Below, piece after piece: positions 8,338 through 18,050 of a DNA stretch of 52,936 nt; positions within the stretch are counted from its first letter, which is position 1, and every line of letters starts with the position of its first letter. A program made the translations under genes and the position numbers. This DNA is from Patescibacteria group bacterium (GTDB lineage: Bacteria > Patescibacteriota > Patescibacteriia > JAXHNJ01). The notes below the pieces were generated by a model. That model was not told the origin of the DNA. It did no database searches and saw nothing but the letters and a program-made list of their open reading frames with translations. The stretch covers positions 126,230 to 179,165 of the forward strand of contig JAXHNJ010000002.1 of NCBI GenBank assembly GCA_034520665.1. The letters run 5' to 3'.

Positions 8338-10128
8338 ATGGCAGAAAAACAATCACCGCGGAGTGGGACGCCGACCGCGGCAGGAAAAATTATAAAAGTC
8401 TCTGGCCCTTTAGTGGTGGCTTCAAACATGCAAGGCGCCCAAATGTATGAGGTGGTCAAAGTCTCAAAAGAAAAATTAATCGGAGAAATTATTGAACTAA
8501 ACGGTGATAAAGCCTATATCCAGGTCTATGAAGAAACTTCCGGCCTAGGGCCAGGCGCACCGGTCTATCGCACTGAAAAACCCATGTCAGTTGATCTAGG
8601 ACCAGGTCTGGTTACTTCTATTTACGACGGTATCCAGCGGCCCCTTTCTTCAATTTCTGATAAAGCCGGTGATTATATCACCCGAGGAATCTCGGTGCCG
8701 GCTTTAGATATGGATAAAAAATGGGAATTTAAAGCGATCGTAAAAACTGGTGATAAAGTGGTAGCCGGTGATATTCTTGGCCGAGTTAAAGAAACTTCCT
8801 TGATTGAACATAAAATTTTAGTGCCGCCTACTTTAAAAGAGGGCGAGGTCAAAAAAATATCAAATGGATCTTTTACTAATAAAGATATCGTGGCTGAAAT
8901 ACAGGATAATAAAGGTAAAACCCATAAATTAACCATGAAGCAAACCTGGCCGATTCGTGAGCCTAGACCAGTTAAGGAAAAACTGGTGCCAACCGAGCCT
9001 TTAATTACCGGCCAGAGAGTAATTGACGCCTTCTTTCCGGTCACTAAAGGCGGCACTGCCTGTGTACCCGGACCTTTTGGCTCTGGTAAAACAGTGGTTC
9101 AGCACCAATTAGCCAAGTGGGCTGACGCTGATATTATTATCTTTATTGGCTGCGGCGAACGCGGTAATGAAATGACTGATGTTCTCCAGGAATTTCCTGA
9201 ACTTAAAGATCCTAAATCAGGCCAACCACTTATGGAAAGAACTGTTTTAATAGCTAATACTTCTAATATGCCAGTAGCTGCTCGCGAGGCCAGTGTTTAC
9301 ACTGGCATTACTATTGCTGAATATTTCCGTGATATGGGTTACAAAGTAGCTCTTATGGCTGATTCTACCTCTCGCTGGGCAGAAGCTTTGAGAGAAATGT
9401 CGGGTCGCCTAGAAGAAATGCCGGGCGAGGAAGGCTATCCCGCTTATCTTGGTTCTAGAACCGCCTCTTTTTATGAAAGAGCTGGTCAGGTTAAATGTCT
9501 TGGTACCAATAATAACGAAGGTTCTTTAACTGTAGTCGGAGCTGTTTCTCCTCCGGGCGGCGACCTCTCTGAACCAGTTACTCAAAACACTTTGCGTGTA
9601 GTTAAAGTTTTTTGGGGATTGGATGATAAATTAGCCTTTAAACGCCATTTTCCGGCTATCAACTGGCTTAATTCCTATTCATTATATTTAGAAGATATTG
9701 AAGATTACGCCCGCAAAAGGGCTGGTCAGGATTGGCCCGAGATAAGAACTCAAGCTATGGGACTACTTCAGGAAGAATCATCTTTGGAAGAAATTGTTCG
9801 CTTGGTTGGTGTTGACGCTTTGTCAGCCCGTGAACAGCTTATTTTAGACACTTCAAAGTCTATTCGTGAGGATTTTCTACACCAAAATGCCTTTGATGAA
9901 GTTGATACCTATACTTCTTTAAAAAAGCAATACTGGATGCTTAAAATAATACTGACTTTCCATGAAAAAGCTTTAGAAGCTTTGAACCGTGAAGTCCAAC
10001 TCGATAAAATTATTTCCCTGCCAATTAAAGAAAGAATTTCCAAAGCTTCTCAAGTTCCAGAAGATGAGCTGGAAAAACTAGAAAAACTCAACGAGGAAAT
10101 TAAAAAAGAATTAAACTCGTTATCTTAA
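8338..10128 (+). CDS. ntpA: V/A-type ATP synthase catalytic subunit A
   Basis: 596-residue catalytic subunit that binds and hydrolyses or makes ATP at the A/B interface. Walker A is GPFGSGKT at about 245-252 (Lys251), followed by [13 protein letters not shown] (about 272-283, catalytic Glu region), [19 protein letters not shown] and the non-homologous-region insertion (about 110-200) that separates A subunits from F-type beta subunits. The N-terminus carries a short Ser/Pro/Thr-rich extension before [13 protein letters not shown]. Length and motifs are canonical, so the enzyme should be active. The next gene (B) begins 34 nt downstream, beyond an AT-rich spacer that contains copy 2 of the 27-nt repeat. 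Confidence 0.98.
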   Translation: MAEKQSPRSGTPTAAGKIIKVSGPLVVASNMQGAQMYEVVKVSKEKLIGEIIELNGDKAYIQVYEETSGLGPGAPVYRTEKPMSVDLGPGLVTSIYDGIQRPLSSISDKAGDYITRGISVPALDMDKKWEFKAIVKTGDKVVAGDILGRVKETSLIEHKILVPPTLKEGEVKKISNGSFTNKDIVAEIQDNKGKTHKLTMKQTWPIREPRPVKEKLVPTEPLITGQRVIDAFFPVTKGGTACVPGPFGSGKTVVQHQLAKWADADIIIFIGCGERGNEMTDVLQEFPELKDPKSGQPLMERTVLIANTSNMPVAAREASVYTGITIAEYFRDMGYKVALMADSTSRWAEALREMSGRLEEMPGEEGYPAYLGSRTASFYERAGQVKCLGTNNNEGSLTVVGAVSPPGGDLSEPVTQNTLRVVKVFWGLDDKLAFKRHFPAINWLNSYSLYLEDIEDYARKRAGQDWPEIRTQAMGLLQEESSLEEIVRLVGVDALSAREQLILDTSKSIREDFLHQNAFDEVDTYTSLKKQYWMLKIILTFHEKALEALNREVQLDKIISLPIKERISKASQVPEDELEKLEKLNEEIKKELNSLS

Positions 10129-10150
10129 TATCTTAATCACTTAATATCTA
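10124..10150. repeat. 27-nt interspersed repeat, copy 2
   Basis: Begins CTTAATATCTTAATCACTTA and ends ATATCTA, between subunits A and B and overlapping the A stop codon. Compare copies at 3192 and 18051. Confidence 0.65.
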
Positions 10151-10162
10151 ATATCTAAATTT

Positions 10163-11575
10163 ATGCTAAAAGAATACAAAACCATCAAAGAAATTGCCGG
10201 ACCATTAATGGTGGTCGAAGGCATTAAAGAGGTCAAATATGAAGAAATGGTTGAAGTTGAGCTGCCTTCTGGTGAAAAAAGAAGGGGGCGTGTTTTGGAA
10301 ATTTCCGAGGATAAAGCTGTGGTACAGATGTTTGAAGAGACCCGAGGCCTGGAAATTGAAAAAACCAAAGCTAAATTCTTGGGCAAGACTATGGAGATCG
10401 GCGTTTCCCCTGATATGTTGGGTCGTGTTTTTACCGGGGCTGGCCAGCCCCGTGATAAAGGGCCTAAAATAATCCCGGAAAAAAAGCTTGATATAAACGG
10501 CTCGCCTATTAATCCTTACGCCCGTGATTATCCCAATGACTTTATCCAAACCGGTATTTCTACTATTGACGGACTTAATACACTGGTGCGTGGCCAAAAA
10601 CTACCGATTTTTTCTGCTTCTGGTCTGCCCCACTCTGAACTAGCTGCTCAAATTGCCAGACAAGCTAAAGTAATTGGCGCAACAGACCATCCTGAGCAAA
10701 AAGAAAAGGATCAAAGTGAAAAATCAGAATTTGCTGTAGTTTTCTGTGCTATGGGTATTACCTTTGAAGAATCTGAATACTTTATAAAAGAGTTTAAACA
10801 AACCGGCGCCATTGAAAGAGCTACTCTTTTTGTTAACTTGGCTGATGATCCAGTAGTCGAAAGAATTACCCTACCTCGGATTGCCTTAACTACAGCTGAA
10901 TATCTGGCTTTTGAAAAAGGCTTGCATGTTCTAGTTATTATGACTGATATGACTAATTATTGTGAAGCCCTGCGAGAAATATCGGCCGCCAGAAAAGAAA
11001 TTCCAGGCCGCCGAGGCTATCCCGGTTATCTTTATACTGATCTCTCTACTATCTACGAAAGAGCTGGTCGTATTCAAGGTAAAAAAGGCTCTATTACCCA
11101 GATTCCTATCTTAACTATGCCTGAAGACGATAAAACCCACCCGATTCCTGACCTGACTGGTTATATTACTGAAGGCCAGATTCTGCTCTCAAGAGAACTT
11201 CATAAAAAAGGCATTTATCCGCCGGTTGATGTTCTGCCTTCTCTTTCTCGTTTAAAAGACAAAGGTATTGGCGAAGGTAAAACCAGAGAAGATCATTCCG
11301 GAGTTTTGAATCAGTTATTTGCCGCTTACGCCCGCGGTAAAGAAGCTAAAGAACTAGCAGTAATTTTAGGCGAAGCGGCTTTATCAGAAGCTGATAAAAA
11401 ATTCTCAAAATTTGCCAATAGCTTTGAAGATAAATTTGTCCGTCAAGCCCCGGACGAAGACCGTACTATTGAACAAACTCTTGATCTAGGCTGGAAACTG
11501 ATGAGTATTCTACCCAAAAACGAACTTAAACGGGTTAAAGAAGAGCATATTGAAAAATATCTGCCTAAAAAATAG
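10163..11575 (+). CDS. ntpB: V/A-type ATP synthase regulatory subunit B
   Basis: 470-residue non-catalytic partner of subunit A. It has the same fold but, as expected, lacks a working Walker A; the equivalent position reads [18 protein letters not shown]. Family segments include [73 protein letters not shown] and the DVLPSLSRL end of the nucleotide-binding domain. An Arg of the family that reaches into the A site lies in the SLSRL region. No clear Shine-Dalgarno; start chosen from the conserved N-terminal [17 protein letters not shown]. The D gene follows after 88 nt. Confidence 0.97.
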   Translation: MLKEYKTIKEIAGPLMVVEGIKEVKYEEMVEVELPSGEKRRGRVLEISEDKAVVQMFEETRGLEIEKTKAKFLGKTMEIGVSPDMLGRVFTGAGQPRDKGPKIIPEKKLDINGSPINPYARDYPNDFIQTGISTIDGLNTLVRGQKLPIFSASGLPHSELAAQIARQAKVIGATDHPEQKEKDQSEKSEFAVVFCAMGITFEESEYFIKEFKQTGAIERATLFVNLADDPVVERITLPRIALTTAEYLAFEKGLHVLVIMTDMTNYCEALREISAARKEIPGRRGYPGYLYTDLSTIYERAGRIQGKKGSITQIPILTMPEDDKTHPIPDLTGYITEGQILLSRELHKKGIYPPVDVLPSLSRLKDKGIGEGKTREDHSGVLNQLFAAYARGKEAKELAVILGEAALSEADKKFSKFANSFEDKFVRQAPDEDRTIEQTLDLGWKLMSILPKNELKRVKEEHIEKYLPKK

Positions 11576-11663
11576 ATTGTTGGGTAGTAATAATTTATTA
11601 ATCTAAAACCAAAAACCATAACCTTACTAGCAGCCATAACTAAACCATAAAACTAAAAAAAAC

Positions 11664-12293
11664 ATGCGTCTCAACGTCAACCCAACCAGAATGGAGCTGA
11701 TCAAGCTCAAAAAGAAAGTGGTTACCGCTCGTCGTGGACACAAATTGCTTAAAGAAAAACGTGATGGTCTGATGAAACAATTTCTGACCACTATTAAAAA
11801 AGCGAGGAAGCTCCGTGAAAATATTGAAAAAAAGCTGGGATCAGCTTTTAAGGCTTTTATTTTTGCCTCCGCTGATATGCGGCCTGAGGTCATGGCTGAA
11901 GCTTTGGCTTATCCGGCTAAAGAAACCTCACTCAAGGTAAAAACCGAAAACGTGATGAGCGTTAATGTACCTCGTTTTGATTATAAAGCGGAAGGTGATT
12001 TTCTAAGCTACTCACTAGCCACTACTTCAGCTGAATTAGACGCTTCTTTAGAAACTTTTTCCGAGGTCTTGGAAGATATGGTTAAATTAGCTGAAATTGA
12101 ACACTCAGCTAAACTGATGGCCGCTGAAATTGAAAAAACCAGAAGACGGGTCAACGCTTTAGAATATGTCTTTATTCCTAATATGGACGAAACTATAAAA
12201 TATATTACCGCTAAGCTTAACGAACAGGAACGCTCAACTATTACTGCTTTGATGAAAGTTAAAGATATTATTACTGAACAAGAAAATAATTAA
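11664..12293 (+). CDS. ntpD: V/A-type ATP synthase subunit D (central rotor shaft)
   Basis: 209-residue coiled-coil shaft subunit, the functional counterpart of F-type gamma. The N-terminal LNVNPTRMELIKLKKKVVTARRGHKLLKEKRD is the most conserved signature of the family, and the C-terminal helix RRRVNALEYVFIPNMDETIKYI is its partner in the two-helix rotor. Length is normal. It is the last gene of the operon: two closely spaced hairpin terminators follow at 12312 and 12402. No gene for an F-type enzyme occurs in the window. Confidence 0.96.
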   Translation: MRLNVNPTRMELIKLKKKVVTARRGHKLLKEKRDGLMKQFLTTIKKARKLRENIEKKLGSAFKAFIFASADMRPEVMAEALAYPAKETSLKVKTENVMSVNVPRFDYKAEGDFLSYSLATTSAELDASLETFSEVLEDMVKLAEIEHSAKLMAAEIEKTRRRVNALEYVFIPNMDETIKYITAKLNEQERSTITALMKVKDIITEQENN

Positions 12294-12311
12294 AACCAAA
12301 TAAAAATATAA

Positions 12312-12344
12312 AAAGCAGTCAATTGCTTATTGGACTGTTTTTTA
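12312..12344 (+). terminator. Terminator 1 of the V-ATPase operon
   Basis: CAGTC and GACTG (extended imperfectly by AA/TTG) enclose a short loop and are followed by six T. The flanking A-run may allow use in both directions. Confidence 0.65.
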
Positions 12345-12401
12345 ATGCCAAAGCTCAAAATCCAAAATTCAAAGTAAACACAAATAATAATAAATTTAAA
12401 A

Positions 12402-12434
12402 AGCAGCCGCAATAATTTAAACAGGCTGTTTTTT
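12402..12434 (+). terminator. Terminator 2, V-ATPase operon, probably bidirectional
   Basis: AGCAGCC pairs with GGCTGTT-type bases across an AT-rich loop; T-run after it on the plus strand and an A-run before it, so it can also end the minus-strand gene at 12459. Confidence 0.6.
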
Positions 12435-12458
12435 AATAAAATATTTAAATATTTAAAC

Positions 12459-12752
12459 TTAAATTCTTAACCAAACAGTGCAAATTAAAAATATTATTAA
12501 ACCAAAAATAGATAAAAATAAACCCTTATGCTTACCTTTTAAACCTAATATCAAACCAATAATAAGTAGAATAAATGCACTAATATATTCTAGCCACAAA
12601 ATAATATCTAATATAGTCATATTAATCGGTGAAGCAGAATTTTGAAAAACAAATAAAAAAACAGTAGCTATAAAAAATATAATAATAATGAAACCAGAAA
12701 TAGAAAACCAATTTCTTTTTTTAATTTGTATCTTTTGGTTATTTTCTTTCAT
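12459..12752 (-). CDS. Small membrane protein, 97 aa, three helices
   Basis: Hypothetical protein. After a basic N-terminus (KIQIKKRN, cytoplasmic) it has three hydrophobic helices: about 16-38 (GFIIIIFFIATVFLFVF), about 46-66 (ILDIILWLEYISAFILLI) ending in a Gly/Lys turn (GLILGLKGKHKG), and 75-95. No enzyme motif is visible. Start ATG at 12752 without a strong Shine-Dalgarno. It stands alone, convergent with the V-ATPase operon. The pattern resembles DUF4190/YrhK-like small membrane proteins only in general shape, so no family is assigned. Confidence 0.6.
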   Translation of the reverse strand: MKENNQKIQIKKRNWFSISGFIIIIFFIATVFLFVFQNSASPINMTILDIILWLEYISAFILLIIGLILGLKGKHKGLFLSIFGLIIFLICTVWLRI

Positions 12753-12811
12753 ATTTTTATTATACGTTTTTTTTATTAAAAAGTAAAAAAATTATTTTTT
12801 TATAAATAAAT

Positions 12812-13234
12812 CTATTTCTTCTCAATAGCTAGTAGATAGCCGCTTGATTTGAGCACATTACTATACCAGGCAAATAATAAATATTTTTCTTTAATTTTAT
12901 GGTTTTTTAAATCCCGAGAATCAATATAAGTATAAACTTTATTTTTATAGCCGTTAATAACAATAAAATGACCAAAATCTCTTGGTCGACTATCATCAAG
13001 TAAATAAGTCTTAACTGCTAAAATAACTGGTACTTCCTTTTTTAAAAAACGAATAATATTTCTTTTATCAGGTTTTTTGATTTTCGCTTTTCTTTTAGCC
13101 TTTTTCTTATTATAAGAATAACAAGTCACCTTAAAGCCCAGCTTTCTGGCTAATTCAGCTAATTTTATCATTTTAACACCATAACTTTTTAATCCACCAA
13201 CTTGTTTAGTAATTTCTTTTAAAGGCAGGCCCAA
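12812..13234 (-). pseudogene. C39-like peptidase fragment lacking the catalytic Cys
   Basis: The product resembles the C-terminal two thirds of a papain-like C39 family domain: IKLAELARKLGFKVTCYSY corresponds to the helix-strand after the catalytic Cys, and RDFGHFIVINGYKNKVYTYIDS has the His and the Asp of the triad in the family's usual spacing. The N-terminal Cys segment (Q...CGPA) is missing. There is no ATG; the only start in the frame is TTG at 13234, and a TAA stands two codons upstream. No Shine-Dalgarno is seen. Most likely a 5'-truncated gene remnant, although expression of a short non-proteolytic domain from TTG cannot be excluded. Confidence 0.55.
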
Positions 13235-13280
13235 TCTTTAATAAAGAAAAACCAGGAAAAAAGATAAATTTAAAATTAAC

Positions 13281-13313
13281 AACCCCAGAGTTTTCATAGC
13301 CTGGGGTTTTTTA
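13281..13313. terminator. Hairpin downstream of the GIDE-domain gene
   Basis: ACCCCAG and CTGGGGT form a strong stem. The T-run is on the plus side (TTTTTT); on the minus strand, where a gene ends at 13407, only a T-rich tract follows. Direction is therefore uncertain. Confidence 0.55.
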
Positions 13314-13406
13314 TTATAAGATAATAGATATTGAAAAACAAAAAAATAAAAATTAGAAATAGAAAAATCAATAACTTAATAACTTAACCCCTTAACAATT
13401 TGTTTC

Positions 13407-14102
13407 CTATATAAAAAACGAATAAACGGCTAATACCACCCCGCCAATTATACCAATAAAGCCCAAAACTTTAAATATCATAGCTTTTTTAGCCATTGAT
13501 TTTTCCACTTCTTCCTCTGAACGATAGCTAATAATAAAATCATTATTGCCTTTTTTAATAACTACTTCATCTTTATCTTTCATAGCCTGTCCGTAAATAT
13601 AAGTTCGTGTTCCGTTCAAAAGTGCTTTTTCTTCGGTTCGGTATTTGTCATTAGCGATAAAATCAAATATTTTGCCTAGAGTTGAATCACCCAAAGGCTC
13701 ACCCCGACCAATAAATTTTTCGCCTAAATCACGGGCTTCAATTTTAGCTTTTTCCGAAATAATTTTTATACTGCCAGTACCATCCCGTAAATTAAAATTA
13801 ATTCTTTCATGGCCTGATTTGACTCTTTCCCAATCATGCACTACTCTTCCCTCCTTATCCTCTTTCTCCACTTCTTTTTCCAATTCATATTCATAATAAA
13901 CACAATCTTGCTTGGAAAAAGGTGTTTGCAGAGGATGACTAGCTTCAATTTTTCCTTCTAGCTCAACTGTTTCCCCTGGCTTTATTTCCTTAACTGGCCG
14001 GACTTCAGTTTTAGCCAGTTTACTCTGGCTTTGTTTTTTTCTCTGGCTAATATAAATAAATAACCCGCCAAAGAGCAAAATAATAATACCGATCCAAATC
14101 AT
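13407..14102 (-). CDS. GIDE-domain (MAPL/MUL1-like) membrane protein
   Basis: 231 residues with an N-terminal helix (about 1-18, IWIGIIILLFGGLFIYI), a soluble central domain and a C-terminal helix (about 208-230). The central domain has the marks of the GIDE/BAM (beside-a-membrane) domain known from mitochondrial E3 ligase MAPL/MUL1 and from prokaryotic relatives: GKIEASHPLQTPFSKQDCVYYEYELE, the W..V.SG.E..NF.L.DGTG strand set, and ERALL-like EKALLNGTRTYIYGQA. There is no RING domain, so no ligase activity is expected. The fold probably sits against the outer face of the cell membrane between the two helices. Physiological role in bacteria is unknown. Flanking genes give no clear hint. Confidence 0.75.
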   Translation of the reverse strand: MIWIGIIILLFGGLFIYISQRKKQSQSKLAKTEVRPVKEIKPGETVELEGKIEASHPLQTPFSKQDCVYYEYELEKEVEKEDKEGRVVHDWERVKSGHERINFNLRDGTGSIKIISEKAKIEARDLGEKFIGRGEPLGDSTLGKIFDFIANDKYRTEEKALLNGTRTYIYGQAMKDKDEVVIKKGNNDFIISYRSEEEVEKSMAKKAMIFKVLGFIGIIGGVVLAVYSFFI

Positions 14103-14167
14103 AAATTTATAATTAATAATTATATCTAAATAATAGCACTTTCTTTTTGATTAAAAAAGTGAATCAA

Positions 14168-14764
14168 TTAAGTTTTACTAAATATTCTTTTCCCCTTTTC
14201 AAGCAGCTTTTCATATTCTAGAACAATATCATTATCCAGTCTTGATTTTAAAACCTTTAAAACCTCTTTATAATACCAAATTTTTTCCTCTTTTTTTGGT
14301 TCCGGAGCGTTAAAAACCGACCATATTTGATCTCCTTTTTCCTGATAATGTTTTACCAATGATTTTAGGTTATCAATCTTATCAGCGCAAGCCAACATTA
14401 AAGCCGCTTGGCTGGCTTTTTTCAAATTTTCAATATACTTTAATTTTCTCTTTTTCCAGGTCTTTCTTTTTTGGGCTAAACTTTCGTCCGCATCCTTATC
14501 TTCGCTTACTTGTTGGACAATATCAGCTATTTTCTGGTTAAAATCTTTTTTTAATTTTTTATAATTATAATCTTTTACATCTTCTAAAGTATCGTGTAGC
14601 CAACCAGCGCATAAACAGTCTTCATTAGTGGTATACTTTTTTAATATAGAAAAAACACCAATTGGGTGGACAATATAAGGCTGATCGCCTCTTTTTCTCA
14701 TCTGGCCCTGATGTAGCTTATGGGCCAAATTTTTAGCTTTTTTAATTTTTGGAGATAATAACAT
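14168..14764 (-). CDS. HD-domain ppGpp hydrolase-like protein
   Basis: 198-residue metal-dependent phosphohydrolase of the RelA/SpoT hydrolase type, here without synthetase, TGS or ACT domains (a stand-alone, MESH1-like form). Metal-site motifs are visible in order: AHKLHQGQ (His15, His18), YIVHPIGV (His33), and AGWLHDTLEDV (His57, Asp58, then Glu61/Asp62). A long Lys-rich loop follows, then CADKIDNLKSLV, the fourth conserved element with its Asp. It would lower (p)ppGpp or cleave a related nucleotide; substrate is inferred from family. A 23-bp palindrome with embedded TATAAT lies 9 nt upstream of the ATG. Confidence 0.85.
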   Translation of the reverse strand: MLLSPKIKKAKNLAHKLHQGQMRKRGDQPYIVHPIGVFSILKKYTTNEDCLCAGWLHDTLEDVKDYNYKKLKKDFNQKIADIVQQVSEDKDADESLAQKRKTWKKRKLKYIENLKKASQAALMLACADKIDNLKSLVKHYQEKGDQIWSVFNAPEPKKEEKIWYYKEVLKVLKSRLDNDIVLEYEKLLEKGKRIFSKT

Positions 14765-14772
14765 AAAAATAA

Positions 14773-14795
14773 ATGATATAATTAAATTATATCAT
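14773..14795. promoter_or_regulatory. 23-bp palindrome overlapping a -10 box
   Basis: ATGATATAATT and its exact reverse complement flank a single base. TATAAT occurs on both strands inside it. On the minus strand it sits 9-31 nt before the HD-hydrolase ATG, as expected for a promoter overlapped by an operator. Confidence 0.5.
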
Positions 14796-14809
14796 GAAGT
14801 TTTTATTAA

Positions 14810-14838
14810 TAAAAAACCCCTGTTCAGAAAAACAGGGG
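14810..14838 (-). terminator. Terminator of the guaB-purA operon
   Basis: CCCCTGTT and AACAGGGG form an 8-bp stem followed on the minus strand by six T, 22 nt after the purA-like stop. Confidence 0.9.
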
Positions 14839-14859
14839 TGGTTAAAGTTAAAAGTATTT

Positions 14860-16365
14860 TTAATACCGAAAAATCTTGCCTTTAGGTCCAGGCGAAAAAG
14901 AAAGACTTAAAGGACTGCCGATAAATTTCTCCATGAAATTTATCAATTGACAGAGATCAGGCGGCAGCTCTTCTTCTTTTTCAAGCCCAGCCAGTGAAAC
15001 ACCACTAAAATCCATTTCAAAAGAAGTATTAATAGTTTCCGCCCTATAGAGCAATTCAGCCGGGGTTGGAAAAACTAGATCAGGCACCTGACGATCACGG
15101 ATTTTGTAGCCGAGACAAAGCGGTAGTTTTATTTTCAACCCGGAAAGCAAATCAAGCCGAGTAAGAACAATACTGTCAGCTCCGTTAGTCTTAGCAGCAC
15201 ATCTAGTCAGATGAAGATCCGGATAGCCAACTTCTCTTCCCCGATGTGTTGTCGCTCCCAATTCATTACCTAAAGCCATAAAGTATTGCGCTATTTCTTG
15301 GTCACTGGCCTGATCAGAATTTATCTTTTCTTTCAACCGCGAAAGAAAAATTTCTCTTTCATTCTGGTCACACTCGTCCAGTCCAGAAAAAAGCTCTGGA
15401 TGCTCAAGGGAAAAATTCTCAGCTTCCTGGCGATCCCATAAGCCCGTAGGAAAAGGTCCAGCCCCAACTCTGGTTGGTAAAAGTTTAGTAACCATTATTG
15501 AAGGGCCAAAATACTTCATCGGTACTCCGGGGCAGTAAGCAGCGGCCGCAGAAATAGTTTCCGTGGAAGAAGACCAAGGGTAAGTGCCAGAAAAATGAAT
15601 GCCAAAGCCCTGAGTCAGACCAAAAAGGGTTGGCTTTTTCTTTTCAGCCAGGTCATGAATAATCGGAGCCGTATCAACTACATACTCTTTAATTCTTTTT
15701 CCCTGATCTATTAGCCGTTCAATCTCTTCTTGAGCCTTATAATCTTCCTTTCTGATCAATCCCTGATTATCCATAGCTTTTATTATTGGCTCCATAAACC
15801 TATAAGCCTCTTTAACATAGCGGGAAACAAGATCCGACTCAAAAAGATGTCCTATCAACAAATTAAGCTTTAGACAGCTAAACGCCGACATGGGACCGAT
15901 TCCTCGTCCGGTTGGTTTAACTCCGTGTTTGCCCTTAATATGCTCAATCCACATTTCACAGAGACGGTGAATAGCCAGATGAACCGGGGCTTTACGGCTA
16001 ATGTAAAGCGGCTGCTTTGGTGTTTGACAAACACTCAAAATTCCGCTTATTTCACTAATCAGTCTTTCTAAATCTGTCAGAACACGATCTCCAATTATGG
16101 CAATTTTTCCGTCAGCCCAGCCAGTGGGAACTTGATGAAAAACCAGTTTATGAAGTTTATTATCTTTTCCTCTGACATACCTTGTTCGACCGGTATTAGC
16201 TCCGCCGGAAACTCTGACCACAGCTTCGAAAAAATCAATGATAGCTGATTCAACCGCTCCTTTACCATTATCTCCAAATTGATCACCAGCCAAAACTGTA
16301 AAAGGACGGCTGTCATGCTTAAACCAGAGCCAATTAAGATATTCTTCAGCACTACGCTGCTTCAT
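14860..16365 (-). CDS. purA: Divergent adenylosuccinate synthetase (PurA family)
   Basis: 501 residues (classical PurA is about 430). The family normally joins IMP and aspartate using GTP in the first step from IMP to AMP. Recognisable landmarks: GDQFGDNGKG (27-36), PTGRGIGP (151-158), SGTYPWSSS (259-267), TRVGAGPFPT (298-307) and GATTHRGREVG (370-380). The catalytic Asp (E. coli Asp13) is kept as Asp32, but Glu14 is Asn33, His37 is Ala56, and the general-acid His41 is Arg60 (GGANTGRT instead of GGHNAGHT). The aspartate-loop Thr-Thr and two Arg are retained. About 40 extra residues lie at 309-363. It overlaps guaB by 4 nt, so translation is coupled. Either a divergent active enzyme or one with a changed substrate. 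Confidence 0.85.
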   Translation of the reverse strand: MKQRSAEEYLNWLWFKHDSRPFTVLAGDQFGDNGKGAVESAIIDFFEAVVRVSGGANTGRTRYVRGKDNKLHKLVFHQVPTGWADGKIAIIGDRVLTDLERLISEISGILSVCQTPKQPLYISRKAPVHLAIHRLCEMWIEHIKGKHGVKPTGRGIGPMSAFSCLKLNLLIGHLFESDLVSRYVKEAYRFMEPIIKAMDNQGLIRKEDYKAQEEIERLIDQGKRIKEYVVDTAPIIHDLAEKKKPTLFGLTQGFGIHFSGTYPWSSSTETISAAAAYCPGVPMKYFGPSIMVTKLLPTRVGAGPFPTGLWDRQEAENFSLEHPELFSGLDECDQNEREIFLSRLKEKINSDQASDQEIAQYFMALGNELGATTHRGREVGYPDLHLTRCAAKTNGADSIVLTRLDLLSGLKIKLPLCLGYKIRDRQVPDLVFPTPAELLYRAETINTSFEMDFSGVSLAGLEKEEELPPDLCQLINFMEKFIGSPLSLSFSPGPKGKIFRY

Positions 16366-17888
16366 CTTACACCTCCCCGGTAATTTTCTTCTTCTCGGAT
16401 AATATTAATATCATGCGGATGACTTTCACGCAGGCCTGAACCAGTAACTATTCTGAAACGAGCCTTTTCTTTTAGCTCTTTAATTATTTCGCATCCGCAA
16501 TAACCCATACCGGATCTAAGACCGCCAATTAGCTGATAAACTACACTAGCCATAGTTCCTGCATAAGAAATATTACCCTCAATCCCCTCGGCTACAAATT
16601 TATGTTCCGGTTGTCCTTCCTGACGATATCTTTCAGCTGAACCTTCTTTCATAGCTCCAGAGGAACCCATGCCACGATAGATCTTATAACTCTTACCCTG
16701 ATGATAAATTATCTCACCAGGAGCTTCATCAGTGCCAGAAAATAAGCTGCCAATCATAACACTACTAGCACCGCCAGCAATAGCTTTGACAATATCACCT
16801 GAATACTTAATACCGCCATCAGCAATAACTGGAACTTCTCCAGCTACTGCTACTGCTTCCATAATAGCCGTCATCTGCGGTATGCCAATACCAGCTACCA
16901 CTCTTGTGGTACAAATAGCACTGGGACCCTGACCTACTTTTATAGCGTCAGCTCCCCATTTAACTAAATCCTTAACTGCTTCGGGAGTGCTAATATTACC
17001 GGCAATCACTGGTATTTTTGGGTAAAATTCAGCCATCTTTGTTAACATATTTTTCATGTTAACTGTATGGCCATGAGCTGTGTCTATGACAATAACATCA
17101 ACACCAGCTTCAACCAAAGCCTCAACTCTTGCTTTGTGTTTATGCCAAATATCGCCTACTGCCGCTCCGACTAAAAGCCGTTTGTTTTCATCTAAAACGG
17201 CCTCTGGATGCTGCTGCCTTTTTTTAATGTCTACCGCGGTAAACATGCCAGCTAGTTTTCCATCTTTAGTCTTAATAGGCAGTTTTTCCACTCGGTTTTC
17301 CAGCATAATCTTCTGGGCTTCTTCTTCTTTCATTTCTTCACCAGCACAAATAACTTGACTGGTCATAACCTCTTTAACCTTAAGATTATCATTTTTACAG
17401 CTGGAAACATCCCGGTTGGTAATAATGCCGCAGAGATTATCATTTTTATCAAGAACCGGCAGTCCGGAAATTTTCTTACTTTTCATAACCTCTTTAACTT
17501 CTCCCACAGAAACTTCTTTATTAGTATAAATGGGGTCAGAAATTACCGAATTCATCCAGCGCTTTACTGATTTAACCTGGCTGGCCTGTTCCTCCAGTCT
17601 AAGATTTTTATGAATTATGCCGATACCACCAGCTAGAGCCAAAGCAATAGCTAATTCTTTTTCTGTTACTGTATCCATGGCTGCTGAAACCAACGGAATC
17701 TTAAGCTTAATTTCTTTTTTATTCTCACCACCTTTAGTTAATAATGTTTCAGTATTAATTTCCTTCGGTCCTACCCTAGAAAAATCCGGATAAAGAGTAA
17801 GATCATCAAAGGTTAAAGACGTCCTTACTGGATCAATAACTTTACCTTTAATATATTCTTTTGTCACTCTTCTCACATCTCTACTCAT
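16362..17888 (-). CDS. guaB: IMP dehydrogenase
   Basis: 508-residue IMPDH, which oxidises IMP to XMP with NAD+, the first committed step to GMP. The TIM barrel is interrupted by two CBS domains ([21 protein letters not shown] and [20 protein letters not shown]), which bind regulatory adenine or guanine nucleotides. The barrel carries [21 protein letters not shown], the active-site loop [14 protein letters not shown] with the catalytic Cys, the [13 protein letters not shown] phosphate site and the YRGMGS segment. AGGAGG lies 7-8 nt before the ATG and a consensus promoter is 69-97 nt upstream. First gene of a two-gene operon with the PurA-like enzyme, placing both arms of the IMP branch under one promoter. 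Confidence 0.97.
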   Translation of the reverse strand: MSRDVRRVTKEYIKGKVIDPVRTSLTFDDLTLYPDFSRVGPKEINTETLLTKGGENKKEIKLKIPLVSAAMDTVTEKELAIALALAGGIGIIHKNLRLEEQASQVKSVKRWMNSVISDPIYTNKEVSVGEVKEVMKSKKISGLPVLDKNDNLCGIITNRDVSSCKNDNLKVKEVMTSQVICAGEEMKEEEAQKIMLENRVEKLPIKTKDGKLAGMFTAVDIKKRQQHPEAVLDENKRLLVGAAVGDIWHKHKARVEALVEAGVDVIVIDTAHGHTVNMKNMLTKMAEFYPKIPVIAGNISTPEAVKDLVKWGADAIKVGQGPSAICTTRVVAGIGIPQMTAIMEAVAVAGEVPVIADGGIKYSGDIVKAIAGGASSVMIGSLFSGTDEAPGEIIYHQGKSYKIYRGMGSSGAMKEGSAERYRQEGQPEHKFVAEGIEGNISYAGTMASVVYQLIGGLRSGMGYCGCEIIKELKEKARFRIVTGSGLRESHPHDINIIREEENYRGGVR

Positions 17889-17956
17889 AGCAGTCTACCT
17901 CCTTATTGTGTAAAACACTTTTTTTCAAAGAACTAACTTAAAAAATATTGTTCCTT

Positions 17957-17985
17957 ACTTTACCAATATTTAAATTATTTGTCAA
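17957..17985 (-). promoter_or_regulatory. Promoter of the guaB-purA operon
   Basis: Perfect -35 TTGACA, 17-bp spacer, -10 TAAAGT on the minus strand; leader of about 60 nt with a strong Shine-Dalgarno at its end. Confidence 0.8.
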
Positions 17986-18021
17986 CTCGTCAAAATTTCT
18001 TTGAAATTTATTCGGATCAAC

Positions 18022-18045
18022 AAAAAAAAGCCTTTTTCAAGGCTA
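18022..18045 (-). terminator. Terminator of the 65-aa membrane protein gene
   Basis: AGCCTT and AAGGCT flank a four-base loop and are followed on the minus strand by a run of eight T. It separates this gene from the guaB promoter. Confidence 0.85.
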
Positions 18046-18050
18046 AATTA

